A stretch of 64,000 nt of DNA from Rhodoplanes sp. Z2-YC6860 (GCF_001579845.1 NZ_CP007440.1:3866029-3930028); one strand, 5' to 3'; numbered from the stretch's first letter, positions 8,001-16,701 are shown. The notes: generated by a model not told the origin, from the letters alone. A program made the numbers and translations.

Positions 8001-8765
8001 ATGATCGCGTTCGATCTTGAGACCGCCATCCGGCGTTTGCGTGACCTGGTCGAAGAAGCACGCACCGTTGTGCCGTTCACGGGGGCGGGCATCTCCACCG
8101 AATGCGGTATTCCCGACTTCCGTTCGCCGGGCGGCATCTGGACCAAGATGCGACCCATCGAGTTCGGCGATTTTGTCGCAAGCCAGGAGGCGCGCGATGA
8201 AAGCTGGCGCCGGCGTTTTGCCATGGAAGAGCAGTTCGGCGGCGCCAAGCCCGGGCGCGGTCATCGGGCGCTGGCCGCGCTCTACAAAACCGGAAAGATC
8301 CCCGGGATCATCACCCAGAACATCGACAACCTGCATCAGACTTCGGGCTTTCTGCCCGGCGACGTGGTCGAGCTGCACGGCAACACGACCTACGCGACCT
8401 GTCTTGATTGTGCCAAACGATACGAACTAGCCTGGATCAAAGAGCGATTCGCGGCGTCCGGCGGTCAATCGCCCGACTGCCTGTCGTGCGGCGGCTATAT
8501 CAAAACCGCGACGGTGTCGTTCGGCCAAGCGATGCCTGAAGCGGCGATGCGCCGAGCCCAGGCGCTCGCCGAGTCCTGCGACGTGTTCATGGCGATTGGA
8601 TCATCGCTTGTCGTCTGGCCGGCCGCGGGATTTCCGCTGACAGCAAAACGAGCTGGCGCACGACTCGTCATCATCAATCGCGAGGCCACGGAATTCGATG
8701 ACATCGCCGATCTGGTCATCCATGACGACATTGGTGCGGTGCTCTCACCGTTCATCGCCCACTAG
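8001..8765 (+). CDS. cobB: NAD-dependent protein deacylase (sirtuin)
   Basis: A 254-residue class III deacetylase of the Sir2 family, which removes acyl groups from lysines using NAD+, releasing nicotinamide and O-acyl-ADP-ribose. Visible motifs are GAGISTECGIPDFRSP (NAD binding), TQNIDNLH, the catalytic His in VELHGN, two zinc knuckles (CLDC and CLSC) and GSSLVVWPAAGFP. The length is normal. I choose the ATG at 8001 over upstream frame because the family begins here and GAGAGGGACGA lies just before it. It is cytoplasmic; bacterial targets include acetyl-CoA synthetase. Confidence 0.93.
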   Translation: MIAFDLETAIRRLRDLVEEARTVVPFTGAGISTECGIPDFRSPGGIWTKMRPIEFGDFVASQEARDESWRRRFAMEEQFGGAKPGRGHRALAALYKTGKIPGIITQNIDNLHQTSGFLPGDVVELHGNTTYATCLDCAKRYELAWIKERFAASGGQSPDCLSCGGYIKTATVSFGQAMPEAAMRRAQALAESCDVFMAIGSSLVVWPAAGFPLTAKRAGARLVIINREATEFDDIADLVIHDDIGAVLSPFIAH

Positions 8766-8968
8766 GTGTTTTTCCGGAGGCTGCGCTGCAGCAGCTTGCT
8801 TTGTCAGCGCAATCACGCCGGAAAGATGGGCGATATCCACCTCTTTTTCACACGGCCCTTTACATTACGTTGCGGAACGACAGGCCGGGTGCGACTGTTG
8901 CGTTTGTTAGAGAGATTCGCGCAGCGTCCTTTCACAAGAGACGAAACCAGGGGCAGCCGAGCGTCACC

Positions 8969-9565
8969 ATGGCGTCGGACGAAATTTTAAAAGGCTTGGG
9001 GCTAGGGCCACAACCAGCTGGCGACGTCGGAGACGACGCGACGGCAACCATCATCGAGCTCTCTGGAGTCATCAAGTGGTTCGATGTCTCCAAAGGGTAC
9101 GGGTTCATCGTGCCGGACAACGGCTTGCCTGACATCCTGCTGCACGTGACATGCTTGCGGCGTGATGGCTTCCAGACCGCCTACGAAGGCGCGAGGATCG
9201 TCGCCGAGGTGCTGCAGCGTCCGAAGGGATTGCAGTGCTTTCGCATCCTGTCGATGGACGAGTCGACGGCGATCCATCCGTCGACGCTGCCGCCGGCGAG
9301 GACCCACGTCACGGTCACGCCGACCAGCGGACTCGAGCGGGCGGTCGTGAAGTGGTTCAACCGCCTTCGCGGCTTCGGGTTCTTGACCCGCGGCGAAGGG
9401 ACGCCGGACATCTTCGTGCACATGGAGACGCTGCGGCGCTTCGGCATTGCCGAGCTCCGGCCCGGTCAGACTGTGCTGGTTCGCTTTGGGCCCGGTTCCA
9501 AAGGCATGATGGCCGCCGAGGTGCGGCCGGACACCGGTGGTCCGCACGGTCCGTCCTCCCACTAG
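8969..9565 (+). CDS. Double cold-shock-domain protein
   Basis: A 198-residue protein with two cold-shock domains. The first (about residues 30-95) carries VIKWFDVSKGYGFIVPD; the second (about residues 125-190) carries AVVKWFNRLRGFGFLTRGEG and DIFVHMETLRR. Each has RNP1-like (KGYGFI, RGFGFL) and RNP2-like (ILLHV, IFVHM) motifs for single-stranded nucleic acid. A Pro/Thr-rich linker joins them. Tandem forms like this are common in Rhizobiales and act as RNA chaperones or regulators. I choose the ATG at 8969; the frame extends upstream with unrelated composition. A strong terminator follows at 9583-9617. Confidence 0.88.
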   Translation: MASDEILKGLGLGPQPAGDVGDDATATIIELSGVIKWFDVSKGYGFIVPDNGLPDILLHVTCLRRDGFQTAYEGARIVAEVLQRPKGLQCFRILSMDESTAIHPSTLPPARTHVTVTPTSGLERAVVKWFNRLRGFGFLTRGEGTPDIFVHMETLRRFGIAELRPGQTVLVRFGPGSKGMMAAEVRPDTGGPHGPSSH

Positions 9566-9582
9566 TTTGCCTGCAGTGAACG

Positions 9583-9617
9583 ACCATCGCGCCCTCCGGG
9601 GCGCGATGGTTTGTTTT
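9583..9617 (+). terminator. Rho-independent terminator
   Basis: ACCATCGCGCCC at 9583-9594 pairs perfectly with GGGCGCGATGGT at 9599-9610, and TTGTTTTT follows. It is a textbook terminator 17 bases past the stop of the cold-shock gene. Confidence 0.92.
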
Positions 9618-9794
9618 TGGCCAGGCCCGACTCCGGCGTTCTGGGCGGCCGAACACACGAAACCGTTATCGAACGAGTGTTCTGCTCCGGCGGGCGGGCT
9701 CATCTCCGCCCGATTCGTTGTGTTTTTCAGCCGGTCCGCCTATTGAGGGGGCCGCCGCGCCTACTGTTTCCACCGTTCCGGCCGGGAGTTCTTG

Positions 9795-10739
9795 ATGCGC
9801 ATTTGGCGTGCGAAGGTTTTTGCTGTCGCTCTGGTTCTGGCGACGGGGGGGCTCGGCGGACTACAGGCGATCAAGGCCGGGGCCCAGGAGGCCGGTCTCC
9901 TGGAGAAGCGCGAGTCGCTCTACAACAACATCTTCATCTTCGGTGATCGCGACCAGGTCACCATGACGTTCGGCCAGAACAAGCGCTACTACACCGAGAG
10001 CAGCATGAAGCTCTCCGACCCCGGCGGGCTCACGGTCGACTACACCCGCTTCATGACGCTCGGCGTCGCTTATCCGGAGAAGGTCGAGCGCATCGCCGAG
10101 ATCGGGCTCGGCGGCGGCCGCACGGTGTCCTACCTCAGCCAGACGCTGCCGGACGCCGGCATCCTGGCGATCGAGCTCGACAAGGACGTGGTCGATCTCG
10201 CGAAGAAGTATTTCAAGTTTCAGGAGAGCGCGCGGCTGCGCACCGTGGTGTCGGACGGTCGGGCCTATCTGCTGAAGGACCCCGAGAAATGGGACGTCAT
10301 TCTGATCGACGCCTATCGCGGACCGTTCGTGCCGTTCCACCTGCTGACGAAAGAGTTCTACACGCTGGTCAAATCGCGGCTCAATCCGGGTGGCGTCGTG
10401 GTGCAGAACATCGAGCCCTCGACCATGCTGTTCGACTCCGCGACCGCGACGCTGAAGAGCGTGTTTCCCTCGGTCGATCTCTATGACGGCGGCGGCAACA
10501 TCGTGGCGATCGGTTACGACGGGGCATCGATCCCGCAGTCCGAACTGATGGCGCGCGCGGCACGCGCGACCGAGCGTTGGAAGCCACGCTACGACTTCCG
10601 CCAGATGGCGTCCGAGCGCCGCGTGTTCACACGGCCGGCCGGCAAGGTCCTGACCGACGACTTCGCGCCGGTGGAGACGCTCCGCGCGATCGAGAAGAAC
10701 AATGAGAAGTGGAAAGAACAGACGGACGCGCCCCGCTGA
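9795..10739 (+). CDS. Exported spermidine-synthase-like methyltransferase-fold protein
   Basis: A 314-residue protein of the polyamine aminopropyltransferase fold. EIGLGGGRTVSYL and AIELDKDVV form the nucleotide/AdoMet pocket, and VSDGRAYL with LIDAYRGPFVPFHLLT matches the acceptor side. Unlike cytoplasmic SpeE it starts with a hydrophobic, cleavable-looking segment (about residues 4-30, ending AGAQEAG), so the catalytic domain may face the periplasm. The ATG at 9795 follows GGGAG. Its stop overlaps the next start by one base, so it is coupled to the membrane protein. The two resemble a split fused membrane/spermidine-synthase protein. The substrate is unknown. Confidence 0.78.
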   Translation: MRIWRAKVFAVALVLATGGLGGLQAIKAGAQEAGLLEKRESLYNNIFIFGDRDQVTMTFGQNKRYYTESSMKLSDPGGLTVDYTRFMTLGVAYPEKVERIAEIGLGGGRTVSYLSQTLPDAGILAIELDKDVVDLAKKYFKFQESARLRTVVSDGRAYLLKDPEKWDVILIDAYRGPFVPFHLLTKEFYTLVKSRLNPGGVVVQNIEPSTMLFDSATATLKSVFPSVDLYDGGGNIVAIGYDGASIPQSELMARAARATERWKPRYDFRQMASERRVFTRPAGKVLTDDFAPVETLRAIEKNNEKWKEQTDAPR

Positions 10740-11359
10740 TGTCGCACGCTTATTTGCGCGGAACATTGCTGCTGCTGCTCGCCCTGGTGCTCGGCTTTGC
10801 CCTGATGGGCTTCGAGATGCTGGGCAGCCGCTACCTCTATCCGTATTTCGGCGGCGGCATTAACACCTGGGCCTCGCTGATCGCGACCGTGCTGGTCGCG
10901 CTGATGCTGGGCTATCTGATCGGCGGCGCGCTGGTCGACCGCACCATGAGTCCGCGTCTGTGCGGCGGGCTGCTCGTCGTTGCCGGCGTCTATCTCTTTA
11001 CCATTCCGCTCTGGGTCGATCCGCTGTTCGGCTGGATCCTGACGGCCATCGGCGACGGCATGGCGGGCATCGTCTTTGCCGCGACGATCCTGCTGCTGCT
11101 GCCGCTGACGCTGATGAGTGTCTTTACGCCGTTCGCGGTGCGGCTGCTTCTCGTGTCGATCAGCTTCGGCGGCCGGATCGTCAGCTACGTCTACGGCGTG
11201 TCGACCATCGGCAACGTGCTCGGCACGCTGGTGACGACGTTCACGCTGGTGCCGTCGTTCGGCTCGCGCGCGCTGACCATGGTGTTCGCGGCCGTGACCA
11301 TCGCCTGCGGCCTGCTGATGGTCGTCGCCAACCGTTATCTGCACGGGGAAAAAGCATGA
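10739..11359 (+). CDS. Polytopic membrane protein of spermidine-synthase-like operon
   Basis: A 206-residue membrane protein with about six helices (from LLLLLALVLGFALMGFEML through LTMVFAAVTIACGLLMVV). MGFEMLGSRYLYPYFGG and TWASLIATVLVALMLGY are typical of the membrane half of fused MFS/spermidine-synthase proteins. Start ATG 10739 overlaps the preceding TGA by one base. Its own TGA overlaps the next ATG in ATGA, giving three coupled genes. It probably anchors or gates the enzyme encoded before it. Transport activity is unproven. Confidence 0.78.
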   Translation: MSHAYLRGTLLLLLALVLGFALMGFEMLGSRYLYPYFGGGINTWASLIATVLVALMLGYLIGGALVDRTMSPRLCGGLLVVAGVYLFTIPLWVDPLFGWILTAIGDGMAGIVFAATILLLLPLTLMSVFTPFAVRLLLVSISFGGRIVSYVYGVSTIGNVLGTLVTTFTLVPSFGSRALTMVFAAVTIACGLLMVVANRYLHGEKA

Positions 11360-12264
11360 AAGCGTGTGGCGTTGCTTTTGCTCTGGGCTTGCTTGCGACC
11401 GCCGCTCACGCCGATCCGGCGGTGATCGCATCCGCAGCCTATCCCGAAGGCCTGCTCTGGCACGGCGGCAAGCTCTACGTCACCGAGATGGGCGCCGACC
11501 GCGTCAGCATCATCGAGGACGGCGGCAACACGCGGCAGTTCTGGGAGATGCCGGGCTGCGGCCCGACGCAGATCGTGCCATTCGGCCCCACGGGTTTCAT
11601 CGTCGACTGCCATCTCGGCCGCGCGATGGTGGAGGTCACGGCCAACGGCACGACCGGCCGGCGCTTCGCGACCGCGCCGAACGGCACACCGTTGCAGGAC
11701 CCCAACGCCGGCACCAGCGACGGGCAGGGCGGCGCCTATTTCTCCGACGCCGGCATCTTCGATCTGTCCGCGCCGCCGACCGGCCGCGTCTACCATCTCA
11801 GCGCCATGGGCGTGATGACCGAGGTGGTGGGAAACATCCGCTACGCCAACGGCGTCAACTTCGATCCGGCAACCCGTACGCTGTACGTTTCGGAGCATCT
11901 GGCGCGGCGTGTCCACGCACTCACGCTCGACTCGCGTGAGCACGTGACGTCCCGGAAGGTGCTGATCGATTTCGCGCAGGTGCCGACCGCCCGCGACTAT
12001 TCCTATCCGCTGGCCGGGCCTGACGGCATCGCGCTCCGCCAGGGCCTCATAGCGGTGGCCGAATACGGCGAGGGCCGCGTGCATGTCTTCGACCGCGACG
12101 GCAAGCACCGGAACACGCTGAAGGTTTCGATGCCGTTCGTCGATACGGTGGTCTGGGACGGGGCCGGGAATCTGATCGCCGGCGGGGCCTTCCAGAACAC
12201 CCGGCCGCCGTTCGAGGGGGCGGTTGTCAAGTTTACCCCGGCAGAATGGGAAAAAGGGCCGTAA
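11356..12264 (+). CDS. Exported SMP-30/gluconolactonase-like beta-propeller
   Basis: A 302-residue protein with a signal peptide (MKACGVAFALGLLATAAHA). It is followed by repeated propeller blades of the form PEGLLWHGGKLYVTEMG, DGQGGAYFSDAG, RYANGVNFDPATRTLYVSE and GPDGIALRQGLIAVAEYGEG. This is the SMP-30/gluconolactonase/LRE-like fold, often a calcium-dependent lactonase or esterase in the periplasm. It starts in a 4-base ATGA overlap with the membrane gene, so it belongs to the same operon as the SpeE-like protein. The link between the three activities is not known. Confidence 0.8.
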   Translation: MKACGVAFALGLLATAAHADPAVIASAAYPEGLLWHGGKLYVTEMGADRVSIIEDGGNTRQFWEMPGCGPTQIVPFGPTGFIVDCHLGRAMVEVTANGTTGRRFATAPNGTPLQDPNAGTSDGQGGAYFSDAGIFDLSAPPTGRVYHLSAMGVMTEVVGNIRYANGVNFDPATRTLYVSEHLARRVHALTLDSREHVTSRKVLIDFAQVPTARDYSYPLAGPDGIALRQGLIAVAEYGEGRVHVFDRDGKHRNTLKVSMPFVDTVVWDGAGNLIAGGAFQNTRPPFEGAVVKFTPAEWEKGP

Positions 12265-12316
12265 CTGGCCTATCGCATTGACCGCGACCGGCGGTCCATG
12301 CGATTCACACCTCAAC

Positions 12317-12393
12317 CGGAGCATAGCGCAGTCCGGTAGCGCACCTCGTTTGGGACGAGGGGGTCGCAGGTTCGAATCCTGCTGCTCCGACCA
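12317..12393 (+). tRNA. tRNA-Pro (anticodon UGG)
   Basis: A complete cloverleaf. The acceptor CGGAGCA pairs with TGCTCCG, the discriminator is A and CCA is encoded at 12391-12393. The anticodon stem CCTCG/CGAGG holds loop TTTGGGA, giving UGG for Pro. The T arm has TTCGAAT. Confidence 0.96.
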
Positions 12394-12445
12394 GCTTTCG
12401 CTCTTCGAGCTTGCGCTCGGGAGCCACAACGGACCGAGCCGCTCG

Positions 12446-12751
12446 ATGACCGCACGAATCTACAGGCCTGCCAAGACCGCGATGCAGTCCGGCCATGCCA
12501 GGACCCGGGATTGGGTGCTCGATTACGAGCCGGAGGAGCCGCGCGTCGTTGAATCGCTGATGGGCTGGACCACCTCCGGCGACATGAAAAGCCAGCTCAA
12601 GCTGCGCTTTGCCACCAAGGAAGAAGCGGTGGCCTATGCCGAGCGTCACGGCATTCCCTATGAGGTGCACGAGGCGAAGTTCGCGCAGCGGCGCGGGCTG
12701 TCCTATGCGGACAATTTCTCGCCGACCCGGCGCGGTGCCTGGACGCATTAG
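12446..12751 (+). CDS. Complex I accessory subunit (NDUFS4-like)
   Basis: A 101-residue homologue of the NDUFS4/18-kDa subunit of respiratory complex I (ETC complex I subunit conserved region). The family pattern is clear: ARIYRPAKTAMQSG at the start, then W and E residues in WVLDYEP, SLMGWTTSGDM, LKLRFATKEEAVAYAERHG and a basic, aromatic C-terminus. This accessory subunit sits on the peripheral NADH-oxidising arm in alphaproteobacteria and mitochondria. The start ATG at 12446 matches the family. It follows tRNA-Pro by 52 bases, a common arrangement in Rhizobiales. Confidence 0.92.
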   Translation: MTARIYRPAKTAMQSGHARTRDWVLDYEPEEPRVVESLMGWTTSGDMKSQLKLRFATKEEAVAYAERHGIPYEVHEAKFAQRRGLSYADNFSPTRRGAWTH

Positions 12752-12883
12752 ACCGCTTCGCGGCTTTCGGACTCACTGACGCCGCTTCGCGGCTGTGGGA
12801 CCCATGAGCCGGGTTGCTAAATTCGCTATAGTCGCCCGCCGGGTGCCGCATGGGGCGGCGCCCACAGTTCAGGGCGGCCCTCC

Positions 12884-13285
12884 ATGCCTTCCAATTTGCG
12901 TTTCATGAATCCGTCGGCGATCGCCAAGCCCGGCGGCTACAGCCATGTCGTCGAGGCCACCGGCCCCGGCCGGATCGTCTACATCGCGGGCCAGCTCGGT
13001 TTGAAGCCCGACGGCAACATCGCCGGCGACTTCCGCGCCCAGGCGACGCAGGCGTTCGAGAATCTGAAAGCGGCCCTCGCGTCCGTCGGCGCGACCTTCA
13101 ACGATGTGGTCAAGCTCAACAATTATCTGGTCGATATTTCTGCGAACCTCGGCCACTACCGTGAGGTCCGCGACAAGTACGTCAACGTGAAGGAGCCGCC
13201 GGCCAGCACGACGGTCGCCGTGCCCGCGCTGGCGCGGCCCGATGCACTCTACGAGGTCGAGGCGGTGGTGATCCTCGCCAAGTGA
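12884..13285 (+). CDS. RidA-family enamine/imine deaminase
   Basis: A 133-residue RidA/YjgF/UK114-type protein. YIAGQLGLKPDGNIAGDF, QATQAFENLKAAL, DVVKLNNYLVDI and AVPALARPDALYEVEAVV match the trimeric chorismate-mutase-like fold. The Arg that binds the carboxylate in canonical RidA lies in ALARPD. The family hydrolyses reactive 2-aminoacrylate and similar imines. It is cytoplasmic. It is followed by a family A palindrome at 13301. Confidence 0.86.
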   Translation: MPSNLRFMNPSAIAKPGGYSHVVEATGPGRIVYIAGQLGLKPDGNIAGDFRAQATQAFENLKAALASVGATFNDVVKLNNYLVDISANLGHYREVRDKYVNVKEPPASTTVAVPALARPDALYEVEAVVILAK

Positions 13286-13300
13286 GTCACCAACTCCGAC

Positions 13301-13406
13301 GTCATTCCGGGGCACGCGCGAAAGCGCGTGAACCCGGAATCCAGCCAAGAGTCCGGAGTGTGCATCTGGATTCCGGGTTCGCGCCTTTGGCGCGCCCCGG
13401 AATGAC
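13301..13406. repeat. Dispersed nested inverted repeat, family A copy 2
   Basis: Same plan as 1885-1992: outer GTCATTCCGGGG and CCCCGGAATGAC, inner AACCCGGAATCCAGC and GGATTCCGGGTT. Similarity continues about 8 bases beyond the right end (GCGGTGAG). The central spacer differs. It again lies between converging genes. Confidence 0.85.
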
Positions 13407-13417
13407 AGCGGTGAGTG

Positions 13418-13897
13418 CTAGCCCACCGCGTTGAGCACTTTGCCGTTCTCGGCCGTCACAGGCTTCGCGTCGATCAGGATCACCGCGAGGATGCACGACT
13501 CCTTGCCGTTGTTGATCCAGTTGTGGATCGTGCCCCGCTGCACCATCACGTCGCCGGCTTTGAGATGAACTACGGTGCCGTCGAGGTCCATGTCGATCTC
13601 GCCCGCCATGCAGACGATGTAGTCGATGGAGTCGGTGCGATGATTGCGGGCTTGCACGCCCGGCTTGAACTCGATAACGCGGAAGATGGTGCCGCCGGGC
13701 AGCGTCGTCTGAACGGGACGGGCGCCCGCGTCCTCCTGCGCGTCGTTATTCGCCGGAAAGCCTTCGGTGGTCCAGATCGCGTGCGCCAGCGCGCCCGGCC
13801 GGCCCTCGCGGATGTTGCTGACGACCTCGTCGATCTTGGCGATCGCCTTGCCGTTCGCATCGTGGCCGGTGATCACCCGCCGCACTTTCAACGCCAT
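13418..13897 (-). CDS. Cupin-domain protein
   Basis: A 159-residue single-cupin protein. The C-terminal half has the barrel motifs: FKPGVQARNHRTDSIDYIV in motif 1 and GDVMVQRGTIHNWIN in motif 2, with His and Glu-equivalent positions for a metal. The N-terminal half (KVRRVITGHDANGKA) is typical of a Rhizobiales cupin group linked to gentisate-like or small-organic-acid metabolism. It stands alone next to a Bug receptor gene, and a binding or dioxygenase role cannot be separated from sequence. The ATG is at 13897. Confidence 0.82.
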   Translation of the reverse strand: MALKVRRVITGHDANGKAIAKIDEVVSNIREGRPGALAHAIWTTEGFPANNDAQEDAGARPVQTTLPGGTIFRVIEFKPGVQARNHRTDSIDYIVCMAGEIDMDLDGTVVHLKAGDVMVQRGTIHNWINNGKESCILAVILIDAKPVTAENGKVLNAVG

Positions 13898-14055
13898 CGT
13901 ACGCCTCCCTGAGCTGTTCTGTGAGCGGGCAGGACGCTATTGGGAAGCGCGATGTGCCGCAAGCCCGTGGGCTTTCGCCGAAGCGAATCCATGACTAGGT
14001 TTGCGGCGCTGCCGGCAAGAACGAGACAAGAGCAGCCGACGGGAGGAGTGCGACA

Positions 14056-15021
14056 ATGAAATCAATCAGGTTCGGTCTCGTGGCGCTCGCGCTGGCACTG
14101 CTCTCAGGACATGCCGTCGCACAGTCCTATCCGACGCATCCCGTGAAAATTCTTGTCACGATTCCGCCGGGCGGCGCGCCGGACATCGCGGCGCGGCTTC
14201 TCGCCCAGCGCATGAGCGAAACCATAGGCAGTTCGTTCTTTGTCGAGAACCGCTCCGGCGCCAACGGCAATGTCGCCGCCGATGCGATCGCCAAGGGCGA
14301 TCCCGACGGCTACACGCTGATCGTTGCCGCCGACAGCCTGCTCACGATCAATCCGCATGTCTATCCGTCGCTGCCTTATGATCCGCTGAAGGACCTCTTG
14401 CCGGTGTCGAGCATCGCCTCGAACCAGTTCTTCCTCTCGGTCAATCCGACACTGCCGGTGAAAACGGTGCCGGAGCTTGTCGAATACGCCAAGAAAGCCA
14501 AGCCGCCGCTGCCCTATGCGTCCGGTGGCAACGGCAGCCAGCATCAGCTTGGCATCGAGATGCTGAAGCAGCGCGCCGGCATCGATCTTCTGCACGTGCC
14601 CTATCGCGGCGGCGCGCCGGCCGGCATGGCGACGGTCGCCGGCGAGACCATGGTGGTGCTGGCGGGCGCCTCCAATGCCGGTCTGCTGAGGGGCGGGCAA
14701 CTGCGCGGACTCGCCACCACCGGGACGAAGCGCTCGCCGCTGTTTCCCGAACTGCCACCGATTGCCGACTACTATCCGGGATATGATCTGACGATCTGGA
14801 TCGGCTTGTTTGCACCGCCGGCGACACCAGAGCCGATCGTCACCAAGCTTCGCAATGAGGTGCAGAAAATATTGAAGGATCAGGATTTCCAGCAGAAGCT
14901 CAACGTGACCGGCGCGCTCGAGCCTTTGATCCTGTCACCGCAGGACTTCTCGGCGCTCATCAAGCGCGATTACGACAAATACGGCAAGCTCGTGCGCGAC
15001 GTCGGCGTGAAGATACAATAG
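14056..15021 (+). CDS. Bug/TctC-family solute receptor 1
   Basis: A 321-residue periplasmic receptor of the tripartite tricarboxylate transporter (Bug) family. It has a signal peptide ending GHAVAQ, then YPTHPVKILVTIPPGGAPD, FVENRSGANGNV, DPDGYTLI and VPYRGGAPAG, the usual ligand-loop motifs for carboxylates. No TctA or TctB gene is near, so it is an orphan receptor. The ATG at 14056 follows GGGAGGAG. It precedes and converges with an AAHS-type carrier, hinting at aromatic-acid uptake. Confidence 0.92.
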   Translation: MKSIRFGLVALALALLSGHAVAQSYPTHPVKILVTIPPGGAPDIAARLLAQRMSETIGSSFFVENRSGANGNVAADAIAKGDPDGYTLIVAADSLLTINPHVYPSLPYDPLKDLLPVSSIASNQFFLSVNPTLPVKTVPELVEYAKKAKPPLPYASGGNGSQHQLGIEMLKQRAGIDLLHVPYRGGAPAGMATVAGETMVVLAGASNAGLLRGGQLRGLATTGTKRSPLFPELPPIADYYPGYDLTIWIGLFAPPATPEPIVTKLRNEVQKILKDQDFQQKLNVTGALEPLILSPQDFSALIKRDYDKYGKLVRDVGVKIQ

Positions 15022-15039
15022 GACGAGCCGAGCTGGCCA

Positions 15040-16398
15040 TCACTGTGCTTCGCGCAGTTCCGGATTGGCATCGAGCCGTGCCGTGTTGAGCCGGTGGACG
15101 ATGAAGCAGATCACCGCGCCGAGCGCGAACGGCACGGCCGACCACATGTAAAGATTTTGAATCGGCATCCCGGCGAGTTGCGCGCCGACCAGTGGGCCGA
15201 CGATCGATCCGATCCGGCCGAGGCCAAGCTGCCAGCCGGAGCCGTTGGAGCGCAGCGACGTCGGATAGATCATGGCGCCGGCGACGTTGATGCCAGACTG
15301 GACACCGAGCACCAGAAATCCGGCAAAGAAAGTCGTGGTCAGCAGCACCACGGGCTGCGACGTCAGTCCGGCGAAGCCGATCGAACCGACGACCGGCACA
15401 GCAAGCGCGAACATGATGGAAATCGCGAGAAAGCGGTGGCGCTGCAGCCAGCCGCATAGCGCCAGCGATCCCACGGTGCCGCCGACTTGGAGCGCCGCGC
15501 CGGCGAGTGCCGCGGTGGCCGGCGGCAGCTTCGCCGCTGTCATCAGGGTCGGCGTCCAGCTCAGCAGGAAGAAGAAGCCCATCAGGTTCAGGGCAAACAC
15601 CAGCCACATCAGCGGCGTGATGATGGCGAGCCCCTGCTGGAACAGATAGGCGGGGTTGAATCCGGAAAACTGCTGCTTCTCGTCTTCGAGCTCGAAGCGC
15701 GCGTTCGGCGGCACCACGAAGTCCGGCCGGATGTCCTTGATCAGCCGTTCCATGGCGCCGCGATCACGCTCGCGCAGCGTCATGAATTTGATCGACTCCG
15801 GCAAGCCGAAGAATCCGGCAAGGCCGATGGCGATCGGCACGATCCCGCCGACCTGGAACAGGATCGGCCAGCCATGTTGCGGCACGAACACGGCGCTGAT
15901 GACGCCCGGAATGGCGCCGCCGATCGGCACGCAGCCGACTGCGATCAAAGCGAGTGTGGCGCGGAGCTTGCGCGGGGCGGATTCCGCGTTGATCGCGACG
16001 ACGTTGGGGATCACACCGCCGATCCCGACGCCGGCCAATAGCCGCAGCCAGAACATCTGCTGGAGATCGGTTGCGTAAGCGGCCCAGAAGGTGAAGATGC
16101 CGAACAGAAGGTTCGACCAGATCAGCGCCGCCTTGCGGCCATAGCGGTCGCCGATCCAGCCGAACAGCGCCGAACCGAACAGGATTCCGACAAGGCTCGC
16201 GCTGAACACGGGGCCCAGCGCATGCGGTGTGAGATGCCAGTCGCGAACCAGATACGGGGCGGCAAAGGCGATGGCGCCGATGTCGTAGCCGTCGATCAGA
16301 ACCAGGAAGAACGACCAGACGAGAAGCTTGATCTGAAAAGGCCCGAGGCCCCGTTCGTCCAGAAAGTGGGAAACGGGAACGACAGCTTGCTCTGCCAT
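15040..16398 (-). CDS. MFS transporter, aromatic acid:H+ symporter type
   Basis: A 452-residue, 12-helix major facilitator carrier. LVLIDGYDIGAIAFAAPYL in the first helix with its DGYD motif, and GWIGDRYGRKAALIW between helices 2 and 3, are diagnostic of the AAHS family (PcaK, BenK, MhpT), which import aromatic acids with protons. TLRSNGSGWQLGLGRIGSI is also typical. I choose the ATG at 16398, after GAGGAAAACTC; the frame reaches further upstream. Downstream on the same strand nothing follows, and upstream a family B repeat separates it from the aldolase/monooxygenase pair. Confidence 0.9.
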   Translation of the reverse strand: MAEQAVVPVSHFLDERGLGPFQIKLLVWSFFLVLIDGYDIGAIAFAAPYLVRDWHLTPHALGPVFSASLVGILFGSALFGWIGDRYGRKAALIWSNLLFGIFTFWAAYATDLQQMFWLRLLAGVGIGGVIPNVVAINAESAPRKLRATLALIAVGCVPIGGAIPGVISAVFVPQHGWPILFQVGGIVPIAIGLAGFFGLPESIKFMTLRERDRGAMERLIKDIRPDFVVPPNARFELEDEKQQFSGFNPAYLFQQGLAIITPLMWLVFALNLMGFFFLLSWTPTLMTAAKLPPATAALAGAALQVGGTVGSLALCGWLQRHRFLAISIMFALAVPVVGSIGFAGLTSQPVVLLTTTFFAGFLVLGVQSGINVAGAMIYPTSLRSNGSGWQLGLGRIGSIVGPLVGAQLAGMPIQNLYMWSAVPFALGAVICFIVHRLNTARLDANPELREAQ

Positions 16399-16539
16399 GA
16401 GTTTTCCTCGCCGGGCTGTTTTGTTTTTGTACTCGATACTTACTTCTCGGCTCTGACGATGGAAAGTGACAGTTCGGTCATTCGGAACGACATCGCCAGC
16501 GATGTGGACGTTGCGCTGCAACAAACTAATTCTCTCCCG

Positions 16540-16673
16540 GCCTCATGCTGAGGAGCCGCGCATGCCGCGGCGTCTCGAAGCATGAGGCCGCCCCATCCTT
16601 CGAGACGCATTGCCATAGCGCGTCGAAGACGCGCGTAAACGCGCTTGCGGCAATGCTCCTCAGGATGAGGCGG
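16540..16673. repeat. Dispersed palindromic repeat, family B
   Basis: Two linked inverted units. CCTCATGCTGAGGAGC pairs roughly with GTCTCGAAGCATGAGG (16540-16591), and CATCCTTCGAGACGC with GCTCCTCAGGATGAGG (16594-16670). This is a recognisable intergenic palindrome type in Bradyrhizobium-like genomes. A 21-base internal part (16615-16635) recurs at 22242-22262. It lies in the gap between the MFS and aldolase genes. Confidence 0.75.
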
Positions 16674-16701
16674 GGGCAGGCTCGCGTGCGTGGCGAAGGC
16701 A

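Noticed and set aside
7518-8378. 286-codon minus-strand frame over the sirtuin start
   Set aside because: It overlaps the conserved NAD site of cobB, and its composition is unlike neighbouring proteins.
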